From the IMG/VR virus record IMGVR_UViG_3300047317_000696, positions 1 to 36,627 of that record: a DNA stretch of 36,627 nucleotides; one strand, written 5' to 3'. This document shows, piece by piece, positions 24,283 to 32,663 of this stretch. Below the pieces are notes generated by a model. The model ran no database searches, was not told where the DNA came from, and saw only the letters and a program-made list of their open reading frames with translations. Position numbers and translations under genes: made by a program. Source of the DNA: a virus. Every line of letters starts with the position of its first letter. Positions within the stretch are counted from its first letter, which is position 1.

Positions 24283-26511
24283 TTATGCGGCTGCTGCCGC
24301 GTTAGGAGGTGGCTGTGCCGGCTTCGCCGGCTGCGGAAGAGAGCCACCCATTGAATCGTCTGTGTTGTCTGCGCCGGGTCCCATGACCTTCTGCGCCTGG
24401 CCCTGCGTCTTGTCTGAGGGCTGTGAGCCGTTCGAGCCGTTCTTGCCGCCTGGGGGCGGCGGTGCTCCAGCTCCCCCCGGTTGCTGCGGCGGCGGGTTGC
24501 CGAGGATGCCTGCGAGATATGGGTCGCCGTTGCGCGCGATGTCGACGTGCTCGAGCATGTGCGCGAGCGTGGCCTCCATGATCCTGGGGTCCTTCTCGGC
24601 GGCGGGAGACGTCAGCACTTCGAGGTGCCCGAACATGTGACTCGTGACGTTGTCGCTCATGAGCACCTTGACGCTCGGCACCGTCTGCTTGGGCGGCGCT
24701 GGCGTGCCGTCTGGGCCGGGTTTGCCCGGCGCCATCACGATAGGCGGCGCCTTGAGCAGCTTCTCGTTCTCGCGGCGGATGCGCAGCTCAGCGCTGCGAG
24801 TCGGCTGGTAGCTAGGCTTGAACTGGCCGCTGACCACGAGCTCGATGATCTGCTGCGGGTCTTTGATCGGCATGCCTGGCCACTGGCGCAGGAGCTCTGC
24901 GAGCTGCATCTTGCCGGCAGAGGTTTTGAGTGCGGCGTTCGCAGTCTTGATGCGTACGCGCTGGATGCCGGTCCAATCCTGCTCGGTGAATTCCTCGAGG
25001 TATGCGCGCTCGTCGATACCGACGATGGCCACGAGCTGCGGGTGCTTCGCGTGGTATTTCAGAAAGCTGATGGCGCCGTTGGCCACAGCTTCGCGGTGCA
25101 GGTCGAGATTCAGCGCCTCGTCCGACTGGGCCTCGACAGCGATCTGACTGTAGAGAGCCGCGTGCGCGCCCGAGGTGATATTCGTCGAGGTGTCGCCGCG
25201 CGCGATAGCGTTCAGGCCGCTGATCGACTGCATCGACGACTTGAGCAGATCGAGCACTTTGAAGGTATATTCGGGCAAATGCGGGAACTGAATAGGCTTC
25301 GGCGGCTCGGTGTTGGGCGGAATGAAGATGACCTTCTGTCCGTTGGCCAAAGAGTCGAGATCCATGTCGGAGCCTTCGACGAGAGCTAGGGGCGGGCGAC
25401 CGAAAGCCTCGATGTTCGTGGCCATGTCGGAAAGCACCTGGTTGCTCATCTGCTGTGCAGGTAGCAGGTTCCACAGAGCCGAGATCCCGAAGCTCGTGCC
25501 ATGCAGCTCGCTCGTGCAAAGCGGGTAGACAGGGATTGTGTCGATGGGCAGCGGGCCATCATCGACCATGACGTCATTCACGAAGATTGCGCGTCTGCCC
25601 TCGGGCATCGCCGCTGTGATCGCGTGATAAAAGATGCGGTAGCCGCACGTACCCTCGGGTTCCTTCGCCAAGGGGTCGGCGCCGGGGAACTGGTACTCGT
25701 AAACGTTGGCGACGTAGTCAGATTCGTCGATTTGCGTCGCGAAAAGCGGGTAGCGCGCGATCATCTCGACCTTGGTGCGCTTCGCGCCGATGACCATGCG
25801 CCACATCGGGTCGTCGAGCTCGGATCGGTACGGCTCGCAGACGACCTCCCACGGGAAACACCGCGCAAGCTTCAAAACGCCGCGTTTGCCGCGCCTTTTG
25901 ACCGGAATTGGGCCGCGATCCGAGGGAATTTCCTCTTCGAACTGGATCGTCTGGCCGCCGTCAGCGTCCCACTCGAGATGCGTGTACGCTTTGCCGTAGA
26001 GACCTTCTATCTTGACGACTTCTTTCTCTTTGCGCTCGCCGTATACCTCTTCGAGGTAGTATTTCACCATTGTGTCGCATGACTGCACCTGAGCCAGCGA
26101 CTTGTAGTCAGTATTGAGAGCCTGCGCCTCGAATGCAGGCCGGTTCTTGGTCTGCATGTTGAAGATCTGGTCGGCAAACGACCGATAGTCATTCAACGAG
26201 AAGTCTATGAGCTCGCTGTCCTCGCCGCAGAACGAAATCGACTGCGTTGCCCAGCGGCTCGAGGCGCCCGAGGCCCCGTGCAGGCCGAAATAGTGGCTGA
26301 ACGAGAAGCGGTACATGTTGAACATGTTCCGCCGCTCGAGCGCCGAGTAGAACTCGACCTCTTTATCGCTAAGCGTTGACCAGAGCTCGTCAGGGTCGCG
26401 TTCGTTTGCCCAATACTCATCGATGAGCTTGAGCGCATCCTCTTTTGTCGAGGTTTCGCGCTCTTCGACGTCGTTCTGGTTCGCTGGGTGCTTCTGCTCT
26501 ACGTCAAACAT
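24283..26511 (-). CDS. Portal protein
   Basis: 742 residues, the usual size for large podovirus portals. Located directly between terminase and scaffold genes. Typical features are visible: an N-terminal helical wing (YWANERDPDELWSTL), the stem/clip beta region with DGPLPIDTIPVYPL, the SFGISALWNLLPAQQMSNQVLSDM helix, and the long helix region around SMQSISGLNAIARGD. Residues after about 620 become Pro/Gly-rich (PPPQQPGGAGAPPPPGG) and end in AAAAA, a disordered tail probably inside the head. The start has GGAG upstream and overlaps the terminase stop by eight bases. Confidence 0.88.
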   Translation of the reverse strand: MFDVEQKHPANQNDVEERETSTKEDALKLIDEYWANERDPDELWSTLSDKEVEFYSALERRNMFNMYRFSFSHYFGLHGASGASSRWATQSISFCGEDSELIDFSLNDYRSFADQIFNMQTKNRPAFEAQALNTDYKSLAQVQSCDTMVKYYLEEVYGERKEKEVVKIEGLYGKAYTHLEWDADGGQTIQFEEEIPSDRGPIPVKRRGKRGVLKLARCFPWEVVCEPYRSELDDPMWRMVIGAKRTKVEMIARYPLFATQIDESDYVANVYEYQFPGADPLAKEPEGTCGYRIFYHAITAAMPEGRRAIFVNDVMVDDGPLPIDTIPVYPLCTSELHGTSFGISALWNLLPAQQMSNQVLSDMATNIEAFGRPPLALVEGSDMDLDSLANGQKVIFIPPNTEPPKPIQFPHLPEYTFKVLDLLKSSMQSISGLNAIARGDTSTNITSGAHAALYSQIAVEAQSDEALNLDLHREAVANGAISFLKYHAKHPQLVAIVGIDERAYLEEFTEQDWTGIQRVRIKTANAALKTSAGKMQLAELLRQWPGMPIKDPQQIIELVVSGQFKPSYQPTRSAELRIRRENEKLLKAPPIVMAPGKPGPDGTPAPPKQTVPSVKVLMSDNVTSHMFGHLEVLTSPAAEKDPRIMEATLAHMLEHVDIARNGDPYLAGILGNPPPQQPGGAGAPPPPGGKNGSNGSQPSDKTQGQAQKVMGPGADNTDDSMGGSLPQPAKPAQPPPNAAAAA

Positions 26512-28033
26512 AAGATCTCCGCCCGCGCGTCTGCACGCCCTTGGGCATAATGTCGTTGGCGGCCTTGGTTATGCGGTTCGGCGCACGCAGATCGCCCTTG
26601 TGAAGAAAGATATCCTCGAGCGGGACCTCGCGAGACAGCGTGATTCCGTGCGGCGGCATCGGTGACTGCTGCCGATTGATGTGCCGCCACGCGTATTTCA
26701 AGCAGTCGACCAAGTCACCGTGCCCGAGAGCCTCACTACGCTCGTAAGACGTTCGTGATTTGTTCCAGATGAGCTGCTCACACTGCTGGATCGTCTGCCG
26801 GCAGCGTGGGTTTATCTCGATGCGCTGGTTTTGGAACGCGTTGCGCAGCTGGTTCAGAGCTGCTTCTGCGCCGTCTTTGTCCGCTGCGCCGATACGGATG
26901 TCATGCTGAACCTTTAGGTCCAAGATCATGCGCGCGTCGTTGTCGGAGAAGCGGTAGATCGGGTTCTTCTTGAACATCTTGTCTGACCAGAAGGTCAGAT
27001 CTTTGAAGGCTTCGGCCTCGGTTTGGCGGATCGCCCGCGCCACGAGGTTCGTGGGGGCGCCGCGCTGAGCCCAGTCGTGCGTAACGACCATCTTGGCGCG
27101 CGCAAAGTCGTAATACGCACAGATTACAGCGCACAAGTCGCGCGTACCTGGGTCGACGATCGTGTAGCCGAGCGCATAGGGCGGCGGAGTCTGCTCGATG
27201 ACGTGCAGGCCGATGTTGAACTCGGGCAAAACAGTCAGTGACTCGCTGCGTACATCTTCGCAGAGACACTCGCGCCGGCACTCCTCAGACTCGATGCCGC
27301 CGAGAGCTCGGATCTGCTCGTCTCGCTCGGCTTTGGTGATGCGCGGGTTGTCGAAGATCGTGTACTTCGAATAGGCGTCTCGCTTGATGGCGTCGGGAAC
27401 GAACTCTGTCTTATAGGGGTGCCCCGGGTCTTTGGCCGGGGTCGAGTTCATCATCAACGTCGCGCTCAAATGCCCCTGAAACTGAGGCATGATGATGCTC
27501 TGCACGACGTACTTGAGCTTATCGACGTAGCAGGCCTCACTGATCGTGACGCCGTTGCTCCAGCGACCACGCAGACCGTCCGGGTTCGAGTCGAGACCGA
27601 TGAGGCGCAGCACAGAGCCGTTGGCGAAGTAGAAGCCCGACTCGACGCCTTGGAACGACTGGCGGTAATACGGCTGTATCGACGGGGGGCAGTCTTCGCA
27701 GATCTGCTCCATGAGCGGCATGACAATCGACGCAATGTCCTTTTGCAGCGCCGTCGCATATGTTAGGATCTGCTTCGGAGTGCGCAGAGCGTCTTCGATG
27801 CGGATCAGCAGGCCAAGAAAGTCCTTACCAAAGCGTCTCGCGCAATTGGCGACGTATACACGCGGCCATAGACAGTCGCTATGCACGACGTCGCCGCGCA
27901 CGCGAGCCTCATACGTCGCTTGCTCCCATGCACGGTATTTCTCGTATAGTTCGAGCTGACCGGGGTGGAGCTTGTAACGAAGTCTGCCTGCGCGCCAGAG
28001 TAGAGAAGAGTCACTCAGGCCGGTCTGTGTCAT
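26504..28033 (-). CDS. terL: Terminase large subunit
   Basis: 509 residues. ATPase: Walker A CARRFGKDF with K70 (64-72), Walker B VTISEACY with E166 (162-169), and a coupling-like NSTPA (196-200). Nuclease (RNase H fold): D294 in TIVDPGTRDL, D364/D366 in FSDNDARM, and D440/D443 in HGDLVDCL. All required acidic residues are present. It drives DNA packaging through the portal. The ATG at 28033 is in the end of the previous gene with GAGG directly before it, so translation is probably coupled. The small subunit is not adjacent; a candidate is at 32198-32647. Confidence 0.92.
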   Translation of the reverse strand: MTQTGLSDSSLLWRAGRLRYKLHPGQLELYEKYRAWEQATYEARVRGDVVHSDCLWPRVYVANCARRFGKDFLGLLIRIEDALRTPKQILTYATALQKDIASIVMPLMEQICEDCPPSIQPYYRQSFQGVESGFYFANGSVLRLIGLDSNPDGLRGRWSNGVTISEACYVDKLKYVVQSIIMPQFQGHLSATLMMNSTPAKDPGHPYKTEFVPDAIKRDAYSKYTIFDNPRITKAERDEQIRALGGIESEECRRECLCEDVRSESLTVLPEFNIGLHVIEQTPPPYALGYTIVDPGTRDLCAVICAYYDFARAKMVVTHDWAQRGAPTNLVARAIRQTEAEAFKDLTFWSDKMFKKNPIYRFSDNDARMILDLKVQHDIRIGAADKDGAEAALNQLRNAFQNQRIEINPRCRQTIQQCEQLIWNKSRTSYERSEALGHGDLVDCLKYAWRHINRQQSPMPPHGITLSREVPLEDIFLHKGDLRAPNRITKAANDIMPKGVQTRGRRSYV

Positions 28034-28484
28034 CCTCGTCGACGGGCGTCTTGCCTAGCAGCGCCCTCACATCCTCGCGTTGTCTTTCGTGCTTAGCGTT
28101 CATCAGGTTTTCTTGATCCAGATGGATCTTCTCGCCTGCGCGGTCAGACGTCTCATCATCGGGGTAGATCCCCATGTGCTGATTGGTCTTCTTGTAGTTC
28201 TCAACAGCCTCGTCATCCGACCATAGAGCTCCCTCAGGGCTGATAGTCGGGATGAGCGCGTGCTTGCCGTCAGCGTCGATGCCCATAGAACGGACGGTGG
28301 CTATCTCGCCATCAGGCATGCGATGCTCTGGTCGGTGTTCTAGATCGATGGTTGGAGCCTCGGTCGCACCATACTTTAGCACCTCGGGCTTACCGACCTT
28401 GACGTCTCCCTCGGGTTTGACGAAATAGCCTTTGAGCTTCTTGATGATATCTAGATAGTTGATGTCTGAATAGGGCGAGGCCAT
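28011..28484 (-). CDS. Conserved phage protein with 'SDDEAVENYKKT' domain, 157 residues
   Basis: Residues 68-126 contain a pattern I know from many phage proteins: G-x-D...IPTISPEG, SDDEAVENYKKTNQHMGIY, and a final HLDQE, usually a stand-alone or C-terminal domain of virion-associated proteins. Its function is not established. The remainder is charged. Gene lies between the 280-residue head-region gene and the large terminase and overlaps the latter by 23 bases. Confidence 0.65.
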   Translation of the reverse strand: MASPYSDINYLDIIKKLKGYFVKPEGDVKVGKPEVLKYGATEAPTIDLEHRPEHRMPDGEIATVRSMGIDADGKHALIPTISPEGALWSDDEAVENYKKTNQHMGIYPDDETSDRAGEKIHLDQENLMNAKHERQREDVRALLGKTPVDEDDTDRPE

Positions 28485-28489
28485 GGTTG

Positions 28490-29332
28490 CTATTTCATCA
28501 AGTCATCTTCGTCGTTGTCGCCAACGGCGCGTTTGGGCGCTGCGCGCGGATCGGAGTTGTTGTTCGCTGCTATGGTCCGGTTGCCGTTGGCCGCGGGCTC
28601 GCTCGAGAGCGGCTCGCCGACAGGGATGAGATCGGGGCGCCGCTTCTTCATGATCTTTGCGACGAGCGCCGCCTTCGCCTCGGGCGTCTCTTGCACGCCG
28701 TGCGTGCGTTCATAGTCGGCGATGTCTTGCATGATGGCGTCCATCTCGCCGACATCGAGGTCGCCGCCGCCTGGCCCCCGAGGCGTAGCTTCACCGCTAG
28801 GCGCCCTGCCCAAGAGCTTGCCGATGCCGGCCTTCGCGCCCTTGAGCACAGTGGGTAGAGCTTCGGGCAAGAGCGTATTGACTGCCTGCTGCATCGGATG
28901 CTCGCCCATCCATTTGGCCGTACCCTTCAGCTTGTCTCCGAGCCCGCCCTGCTCGTCGCTGATCGCGTGCTCGGCGGCTGGTACGGCGAAGTTGCGCATC
29001 AGCCTTGCGGGCAACGACATGCCGCTCGAAGCGACAAACGCTGGCACCTGGGCCGCGCCGCTGCCCAGCATATCGCCGATGCCAGTCGCTACGGGCGAGC
29101 GTTTCTTCGCCTCTTCGTAGGGATCGCGCGATGCTGACTGACCCACCGAACGGCCGGCGTAGGTGTTGCCTTCTTTATCCGAGTCGATGTAATGCGCAGG
29201 GATGCCCTCGGGCGCGTCTTTACGACCGAAGGTGTTCTTGTCTTCACTGAGAAAGTCAGCTGTGCTCTCGCCCAAGTCGCCGAGACTTGCTTTGCGCTTC
29301 ACGCCTTCTAACAGGTCATCAAGCGTGCTCAT
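28490..29332 (-). CDS. Hypothetical virion-region protein, 280 residues
   Basis: Start set at the ATG at 29332 because GAGGAAG lies directly upstream; the longer frame runs into the previous gene. Residues about 80-180 have a Gly/Ala-rich segment with amphipathic character (GIGDMLGSGAAQVPAFVASS; TLLPEALPTVLKGAKAGIG), then a disordered C-terminus rich in Asn, Asp and Pro ending DDLMK. This resembles the Ala/Gly-rich segment of the 1395-residue protein, and a membrane-active ejection role is conceivable. No family recognised. Confidence 0.6.
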   Translation of the reverse strand: MSTLDDLLEGVKRKASLGDLGESTADFLSEDKNTFGRKDAPEGIPAHYIDSDKEGNTYAGRSVGQSASRDPYEEAKKRSPVATGIGDMLGSGAAQVPAFVASSGMSLPARLMRNFAVPAAEHAISDEQGGLGDKLKGTAKWMGEHPMQQAVNTLLPEALPTVLKGAKAGIGKLLGRAPSGEATPRGPGGGDLDVGEMDAIMQDIADYERTHGVQETPEAKAALVAKIMKKRRPDLIPVGEPLSSEPAANGNRTIAANNNSDPRAAPKRAVGDNDEDDLMK

Positions 29333-29546
29333 ACTTCCTCGTAAACACGCTGTCTTTGCACGGGTAGAACTCGCCCTCAGTGCCACGGATCAGCCAGTCG
29401 CCACGACGGATAGTGAGCGGCCCTTCGAGCGTTTCTACGAAGTGCTCTTCTTTGCTGTCGTCGTACTTGATCGCGGGGTGCGTATGCGCATCACCGAGAA
29501 ACTGCAGCGCATGGATGGTTACTACTTTTGAGTTGTATGGTTGCAT
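29319..29546 (-). CDS. Small conserved phage protein of the 'GDW-I-RG-x-GEFYPCK' type
   Basis: 75 residues. The C-terminal half has LEGPLTIRRGDWLIRGTEGE (40-59) followed by FYPCKDSVF, a signature seen repeatedly in small phage and prophage proteins of unknown function. It has no membrane segment or catalytic motif. It overlaps the next gene by 14 bases, and the ribosome site of that gene is in its last codons. Confidence 0.75.
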   Translation of the reverse strand: MQPYNSKVVTIHALQFLGDAHTHPAIKYDDSKEEHFVETLEGPLTIRRGDWLIRGTEGEFYPCKDSVFTRKYEHA

Positions 29547-29550
29547 AGTC

Positions 29551-31359
29551 TTAGGCCCAAGCGTCCTGCTGCTCCGGCGTCTTTTGGATATCCGCCTGCT
29601 TTTGGAACGGCGCTAAGATCGACGGCGGCGTCGTCTGCGGCTTCTGGTTCGTCGTCGTCTTGTCCTGACCCGCAGTGCCGTCTGTCTGCCCAGTGTTCTG
29701 GGTATCGGTCTTATCGATCGACGCACCTGACGTCAGACTCGAGAGTGCGGAGGGAGTCGTCTGCGGCGCGGCCGGAGCTTGGCCCTGCTGGGCCTGCGCG
29801 AGCGTTTGGTTCGTCGAACCTTGTGGGTCGACTCCCGCGCCGATGTCCTTCTGGGTCTTTGGCGCAGCGCCGGTACCAGCTGATGTCGAGCCTGTTGGAT
29901 CGGGTGTGTCGGCACCAGCGCCTGTGTCGGCGGGGGTCGAGCTCGAGTCGCTTGGCGTGGACGAGCTCGAGTCGCTTGGCGGGGTGGTCGGTGGCTTTGT
30001 GTCAGAGCCCGAGGCTGACGAGCTCGGCGGAGTGGCGGGGGGCGTGGTCGGAGGCAGCTGCTCAGCCGCTAGCGGGGCTGCCGGGGCTGGGGCAGCTGGG
30101 GTCTTGGGGTAGACGTAGGCCTGTGCCTCGGCGAGCGTGGGAATGTGGTCAGAACGCCACGGTAGACCCGCGGGCGCGGGAGTCGGTGCCGGCGCGACTG
30201 CCGAAGTCGGAGCTGTCCATGGTTCCGACGTCGACGGCGCGACGGGCAGCGGCGTCCGTGCGCTTATGTCCCTCGAGTCTGTCGGGGCGAGCGGAGCCTG
30301 CGCGCCGCCCGCGTGTGACGCTGGTATGCCCAACATCTGTGCGACCTTCGGGTCGATGTTGTAGCTCGGGAGGTCCTTCTGCTCGGGCGGGGTCGGCGGA
30401 GCCTTGGGCGCGGCCTCTGCCGGCGGCGTTGGCTCCGGCGGGAGCTGCGGCACGCCGATGTTCGGGTTGTAGTTGCCCGACTCGAGCTGAGCCATCAGCT
30501 GCTCTTGCTGAGCCGGAGTCAGCTTGCCCGAGAGAATCGCCTTCCAGGCATTCTGAACTTTGAACTTGCCCGCCGCGGTATCGGCGTCTAGCTGAGCCTT
30601 CTGCGCTTGCCACTGCGCCTCTTCGTCGTTGTACTTCTGCCATTCGTCGATAATACGATTGTAGTTCGCGACGTCGGCGTTATATTGCTGCTCTGCGACC
30701 GAGTTACCGCTCTGGGCGCCGCGGTACTTACTATCCCAGTCTGTATATGTACCGAGGGCTTTAGTCGCATCGTCGATGGACTTGTACATGCCGTTGTCGG
30801 CAGTGGCCATGTCCTGGTCGATTGAGCCAGCCCACGTCGTTGCATTGCCCGTAGCAGTAGCAAGATCGGTCTTTGCCTGGGCGACCCTAGCATCAGGCAC
30901 GCGAGCCCACGAATCGAACGGGAACTCGCGCATGATCGAGGCTTCGTCTGCTCCGAGCATGAGCCCTGGATCGCCGTGCGACGCAGCGAGCCTGGCTTGC
31001 ATCGTCGACTTGATGAACGCGTTATAGTTTGTATGATCCTCCGCGTTCATCGCCGTCAGAGAATCAAGATAAGGCGTGAGCTCTTGAACAGACGCCTGTG
31101 CATCCGCAAGCCTCGCGCTCAGCTGGGCGCGCTTGGCCTTGACCGTGGCGTCTACCTCAGCGCGCCACGCGGCGATGCGCTCTTCGGGCGTGCCCGTATA
31201 GCGATTCGGATCGAAGAATGTCGTCGCGTCGGCGTTGTGCGCAGGATCAATCTGCGGCACAGTCGGCAGAGGGGCATGCGCGGGCGGCGCTTCGGGCGCT
31301 GCGGCACCCGGTGCTTGTGCTCCGCCCATAGCATGGTTTACGAGCCTGCGATTAGCCAC
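29551..31359 (-). CDS. Coiled-coil and Pro/Ser/Thr-rich protein, 602 residues
   Basis: GTG start at 31359 (an in-frame ATG ten codons on is the alternative). Residues 1-35 are Ala/Pro-rich. Residues about 55-290 are helical and rich in Ala, Gln and Asp (AQASVQELTPYLDSLTAMN; KAQLDADTAAGKF). Residues about 315-590 are low complexity: Pro/Ala, then Ser/Thr/Pro/Asp (PPSDSSSSTPSDSSSTPAD), then Gln/Thr-rich. It is the first large gene downstream of a TGTTATAAT promoter and therefore heads the late operon. No domain recognised; a head-internal or scaffold-like role is only a guess. Confidence 0.6.
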   Translation of the reverse strand: MANRRLVNHAMGGAQAPGAAAPEAPPAHAPLPTVPQIDPAHNADATTFFDPNRYTGTPEERIAAWRAEVDATVKAKRAQLSARLADAQASVQELTPYLDSLTAMNAEDHTNYNAFIKSTMQARLAASHGDPGLMLGADEASIMREFPFDSWARVPDARVAQAKTDLATATGNATTWAGSIDQDMATADNGMYKSIDDATKALGTYTDWDSKYRGAQSGNSVAEQQYNADVANYNRIIDEWQKYNDEEAQWQAQKAQLDADTAAGKFKVQNAWKAILSGKLTPAQQEQLMAQLESGNYNPNIGVPQLPPEPTPPAEAAPKAPPTPPEQKDLPSYNIDPKVAQMLGIPASHAGGAQAPLAPTDSRDISARTPLPVAPSTSEPWTAPTSAVAPAPTPAPAGLPWRSDHIPTLAEAQAYVYPKTPAAPAPAAPLAAEQLPPTTPPATPPSSSASGSDTKPPTTPPSDSSSSTPSDSSSTPADTGAGADTPDPTGSTSAGTGAAPKTQKDIGAGVDPQGSTNQTLAQAQQGQAPAAPQTTPSALSSLTSGASIDKTDTQNTGQTDGTAGQDKTTTNQKPQTTPPSILAPFQKQADIQKTPEQQDAWA

Positions 31360-31364
31360 GTTGT

Positions 31365-31384
31365 ATTATAACACGACGTCTAAC
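31365..31384 (-). promoter_or_regulatory. Extended -10 promoter heading the virion operon
   Basis: On the minus strand: GTTAGACG-TCG-TGTTATAAT. The TATAAT ends five bases before the GTG start of the 602-residue gene, so a transcript starting at the usual distance would begin at or just inside that codon. It overlaps the last codons of the preceding small gene. Shares its core 9-mer and the upstream GTTnGACG block with the capsid promoter. Confidence 0.55.
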
Positions 31385-31635
31385 AGGTCTGACTGCTCTA
31401 GCTCCATTAGTTCCTTAGCGGTTGCTAAAGCTCGTCTCGCCTCGGCCACGGAAATGACTTTGGGTAGGCGGTCGAGCTCTTCGGTCAGGAGCGCAATCAG
31501 AACGCGGCGCAGACGTCGATAGTGGTTCAGAGATCCGTGAGCCGGATCATCGCCTCGTTTGGCGCTTTCTTGTCGATCGAGCTCAGTTGCGCTCGGAAGT
31601 ACCTGCCGCCGCGGTCGCTTGGGTCGTTCTTGCAT
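31366..31635 (-). CDS. Small basic hypothetical protein, 89 residues
   Basis: Occupies the gap between the 163-residue gene and the 602-residue gene. The only usable ATG is at 31635, which overlaps the upstream gene by 109 bases. The N-terminal 45 residues are basic and disordered; the C-terminal half is helical (AEARRALATAKELMELEQSD). Its stop lies within the TGTTATAAT promoter. It may be real or a chance frame. Confidence 0.42.
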   Translation of the reverse strand: MQERPKRPRRQVLPSATELDRQESAKRGDDPAHGSLNHYRRLRRVLIALLTEELDRLPKVISVAEARRALATAKELMELEQSDLLDVVL

Positions 31636-32018
31636 CGCTTGCTCAGCTCACCCGTGATCGTGTTGAGGTCGAGCTGCACGCGGCTCTTGCCTTGCACGAG
31701 AGTTTCCATGTCGAAGGGGGCGGAGATGTGCGGCTCGAACAAGAATTCATAGCGCCCCTGCTTGTTGGGTTTACGTGTGCGAGTCGGATGCACGACGTAA
31801 ACGATCGAGTCCTGCCGCATTGTGAGCGGCTTGATCTCGGTCACCAGTTCTGGCGGCGACTCCATGAAAGCAAAGTGCGCGTCGGCTAGCGCGTCTTTGC
31901 ATGCATCGGCGTCCTTTTGATTGAACGGCACGAGCACGAACACGGGCTTGCCTGGATGGTTGAAGAGCTTAGGAGCTTCTGTTGCTGTTTCTTTTGGCAT
32001 TTGATAGTTTGCGGGCAT
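31527..32018 (-). CDS. Hypothetical protein, 163 residues
   Basis: Two near starts, ATG at 32018 and ATG at 32000; neither has a clear ribosome site. The ATG at 32018 overlaps the start of the divergent gene in the palindrome CATG. The product has a mixed alpha/beta pattern: VFVLVPFNQKDADACKDALA (28-48), SIVYVVHP, then YEFLFEPHI, and a basic C-terminus (LSKRCKNDPSDRGGRYFR). No family recognised. The first gene of the minus-strand virion block as seen here. Confidence 0.6.
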   Translation of the reverse strand: MPANYQMPKETATEAPKLFNHPGKPVFVLVPFNQKDADACKDALADAHFAFMESPPELVTEIKPLTMRQDSIVYVVHPTRTRKPNKQGRYEFLFEPHISAPFDMETLVQGKSRVQLDLNTITGELSKRCKNDPSDRGGRYFRAQLSSIDKKAPNEAMIRLTDL

Positions 32019-32253
32019 GGCTGACTCTAAAGCACTGCCCGACTGCGTCTGGGTATGTGGAGCTTGCGGCAAGACTTCGCAGACTCGATACGGCGGCCCC
32101 GGCCTGTCAGATCGCGGCTGGGATGTCAGCTGTATGATGAATGCGATTCATTGCTCAAAGACGAAAAGCGAAGGCAAGTGGGTGCCGGTCGACGAGCCTA
32201 GTTCCGCGGCAACATTTGACGACGCTCCGCCTCAAGAACCTGCTCAGGGCTGA
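32017..32253 (+). CDS. Small zinc-cysteine phage protein, 78 residues
   Basis: Residues 10-50 show C14-x2-C17, the sequence KTSQTRYGGPG, then WDVSCMMNAIHC with C39 and C46. I know this pattern (CxxCGKxSxTRYG ... W-D-x-SCMxNA) from small phage proteins; four cysteines suggest one zinc site. The C-terminus is disordered. It starts opposite the 163-residue gene and ends convergent with the candidate small terminase, overlapping it by 56 bases. Confidence 0.72.
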   Translation: MADSKALPDCVWVCGACGKTSQTRYGGPGLSDRGWDVSCMMNAIHCSKTKSEGKWVPVDEPSSAATFDDAPPQEPAQG

Positions 32254-32647
32254 GAGCGAAGCCACCCGAGCCGTCTGACAGCGCCCGCGTGCGCGCATCT
32301 TCCATGCCCTCGAGTTTATCGAGGAACCGGGACTCGTGGCGCTTCACGCGGTTGTTGTAGATGAACTTGAGTGCATCCATGTCTTTGTCTTCGAAGGCCT
32401 TCTTGAAGACATGCGTCATGACGCCCTTTGCGAGCAGAGCCGTCTCCTCAAGGTACATATCTAAGACCGGCGTGAAATCCGGGTCGCCGTCGATCGCGCG
32501 CCGGAACCACTCGATCAGGGTCGCGGGCTGGATGTGGCTCAGAACGGCCGCCATTTCGATGAACAGGGCGGACTTTAGATGCAGACGCAGCGAATCTATC
32601 TGCCTCGGGGTAGGCGGCAAGACACTTGGACGTCTGGCTAGTTTCAT
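32198..32647 (-). CDS. Candidate terminase small subunit (HTH protein), 149 residues
   Basis: Start at the ATG at 32647. Residues about 15-55 (RQIDSLRLHLKSALFIEMAAVLSHIQPATLIEWFRRAI) have the small-terminase layout of a helix, then an Ala-containing helix-turn-helix followed by W and a basic pair. It continues with a helical middle (DMYLEETALLAKGVMTHVFKKAF) and LKFIYNNRVKRHE, resembling the oligomerisation helices and basic region of small terminases. No recognised Shine-Dalgarno; the upstream CTATCTATCTATC is a short tetranucleotide run. It lies about 4 kb from the large subunit gene. Alternative: another small HTH regulator. Confidence 0.5.
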   Translation of the reverse strand: MKLARRPSVLPPTPRQIDSLRLHLKSALFIEMAAVLSHIQPATLIEWFRRAIDGDPDFTPVLDMYLEETALLAKGVMTHVFKKAFEDKDMDALKFIYNNRVKRHESRFLDKLEGMEDARTRALSDGSGGFALSPEQVLEAERRQMLPRN

Positions 32648-32663
32648 GATAGATAGATAGAAG

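Noticed and set aside
26498-26508. GTTTGACG on the minus strand, as in the two promoters
   Set aside because: It is the coding start of the portal gene and is not followed by a TATAAT.
29541-30563. 340-codon plus-strand frame opposite the 602-residue gene
   Set aside because: Ser/Arg/Pro composition is the antisense image of the Pro/Ser/Thr-rich region; no start signal and no domain.
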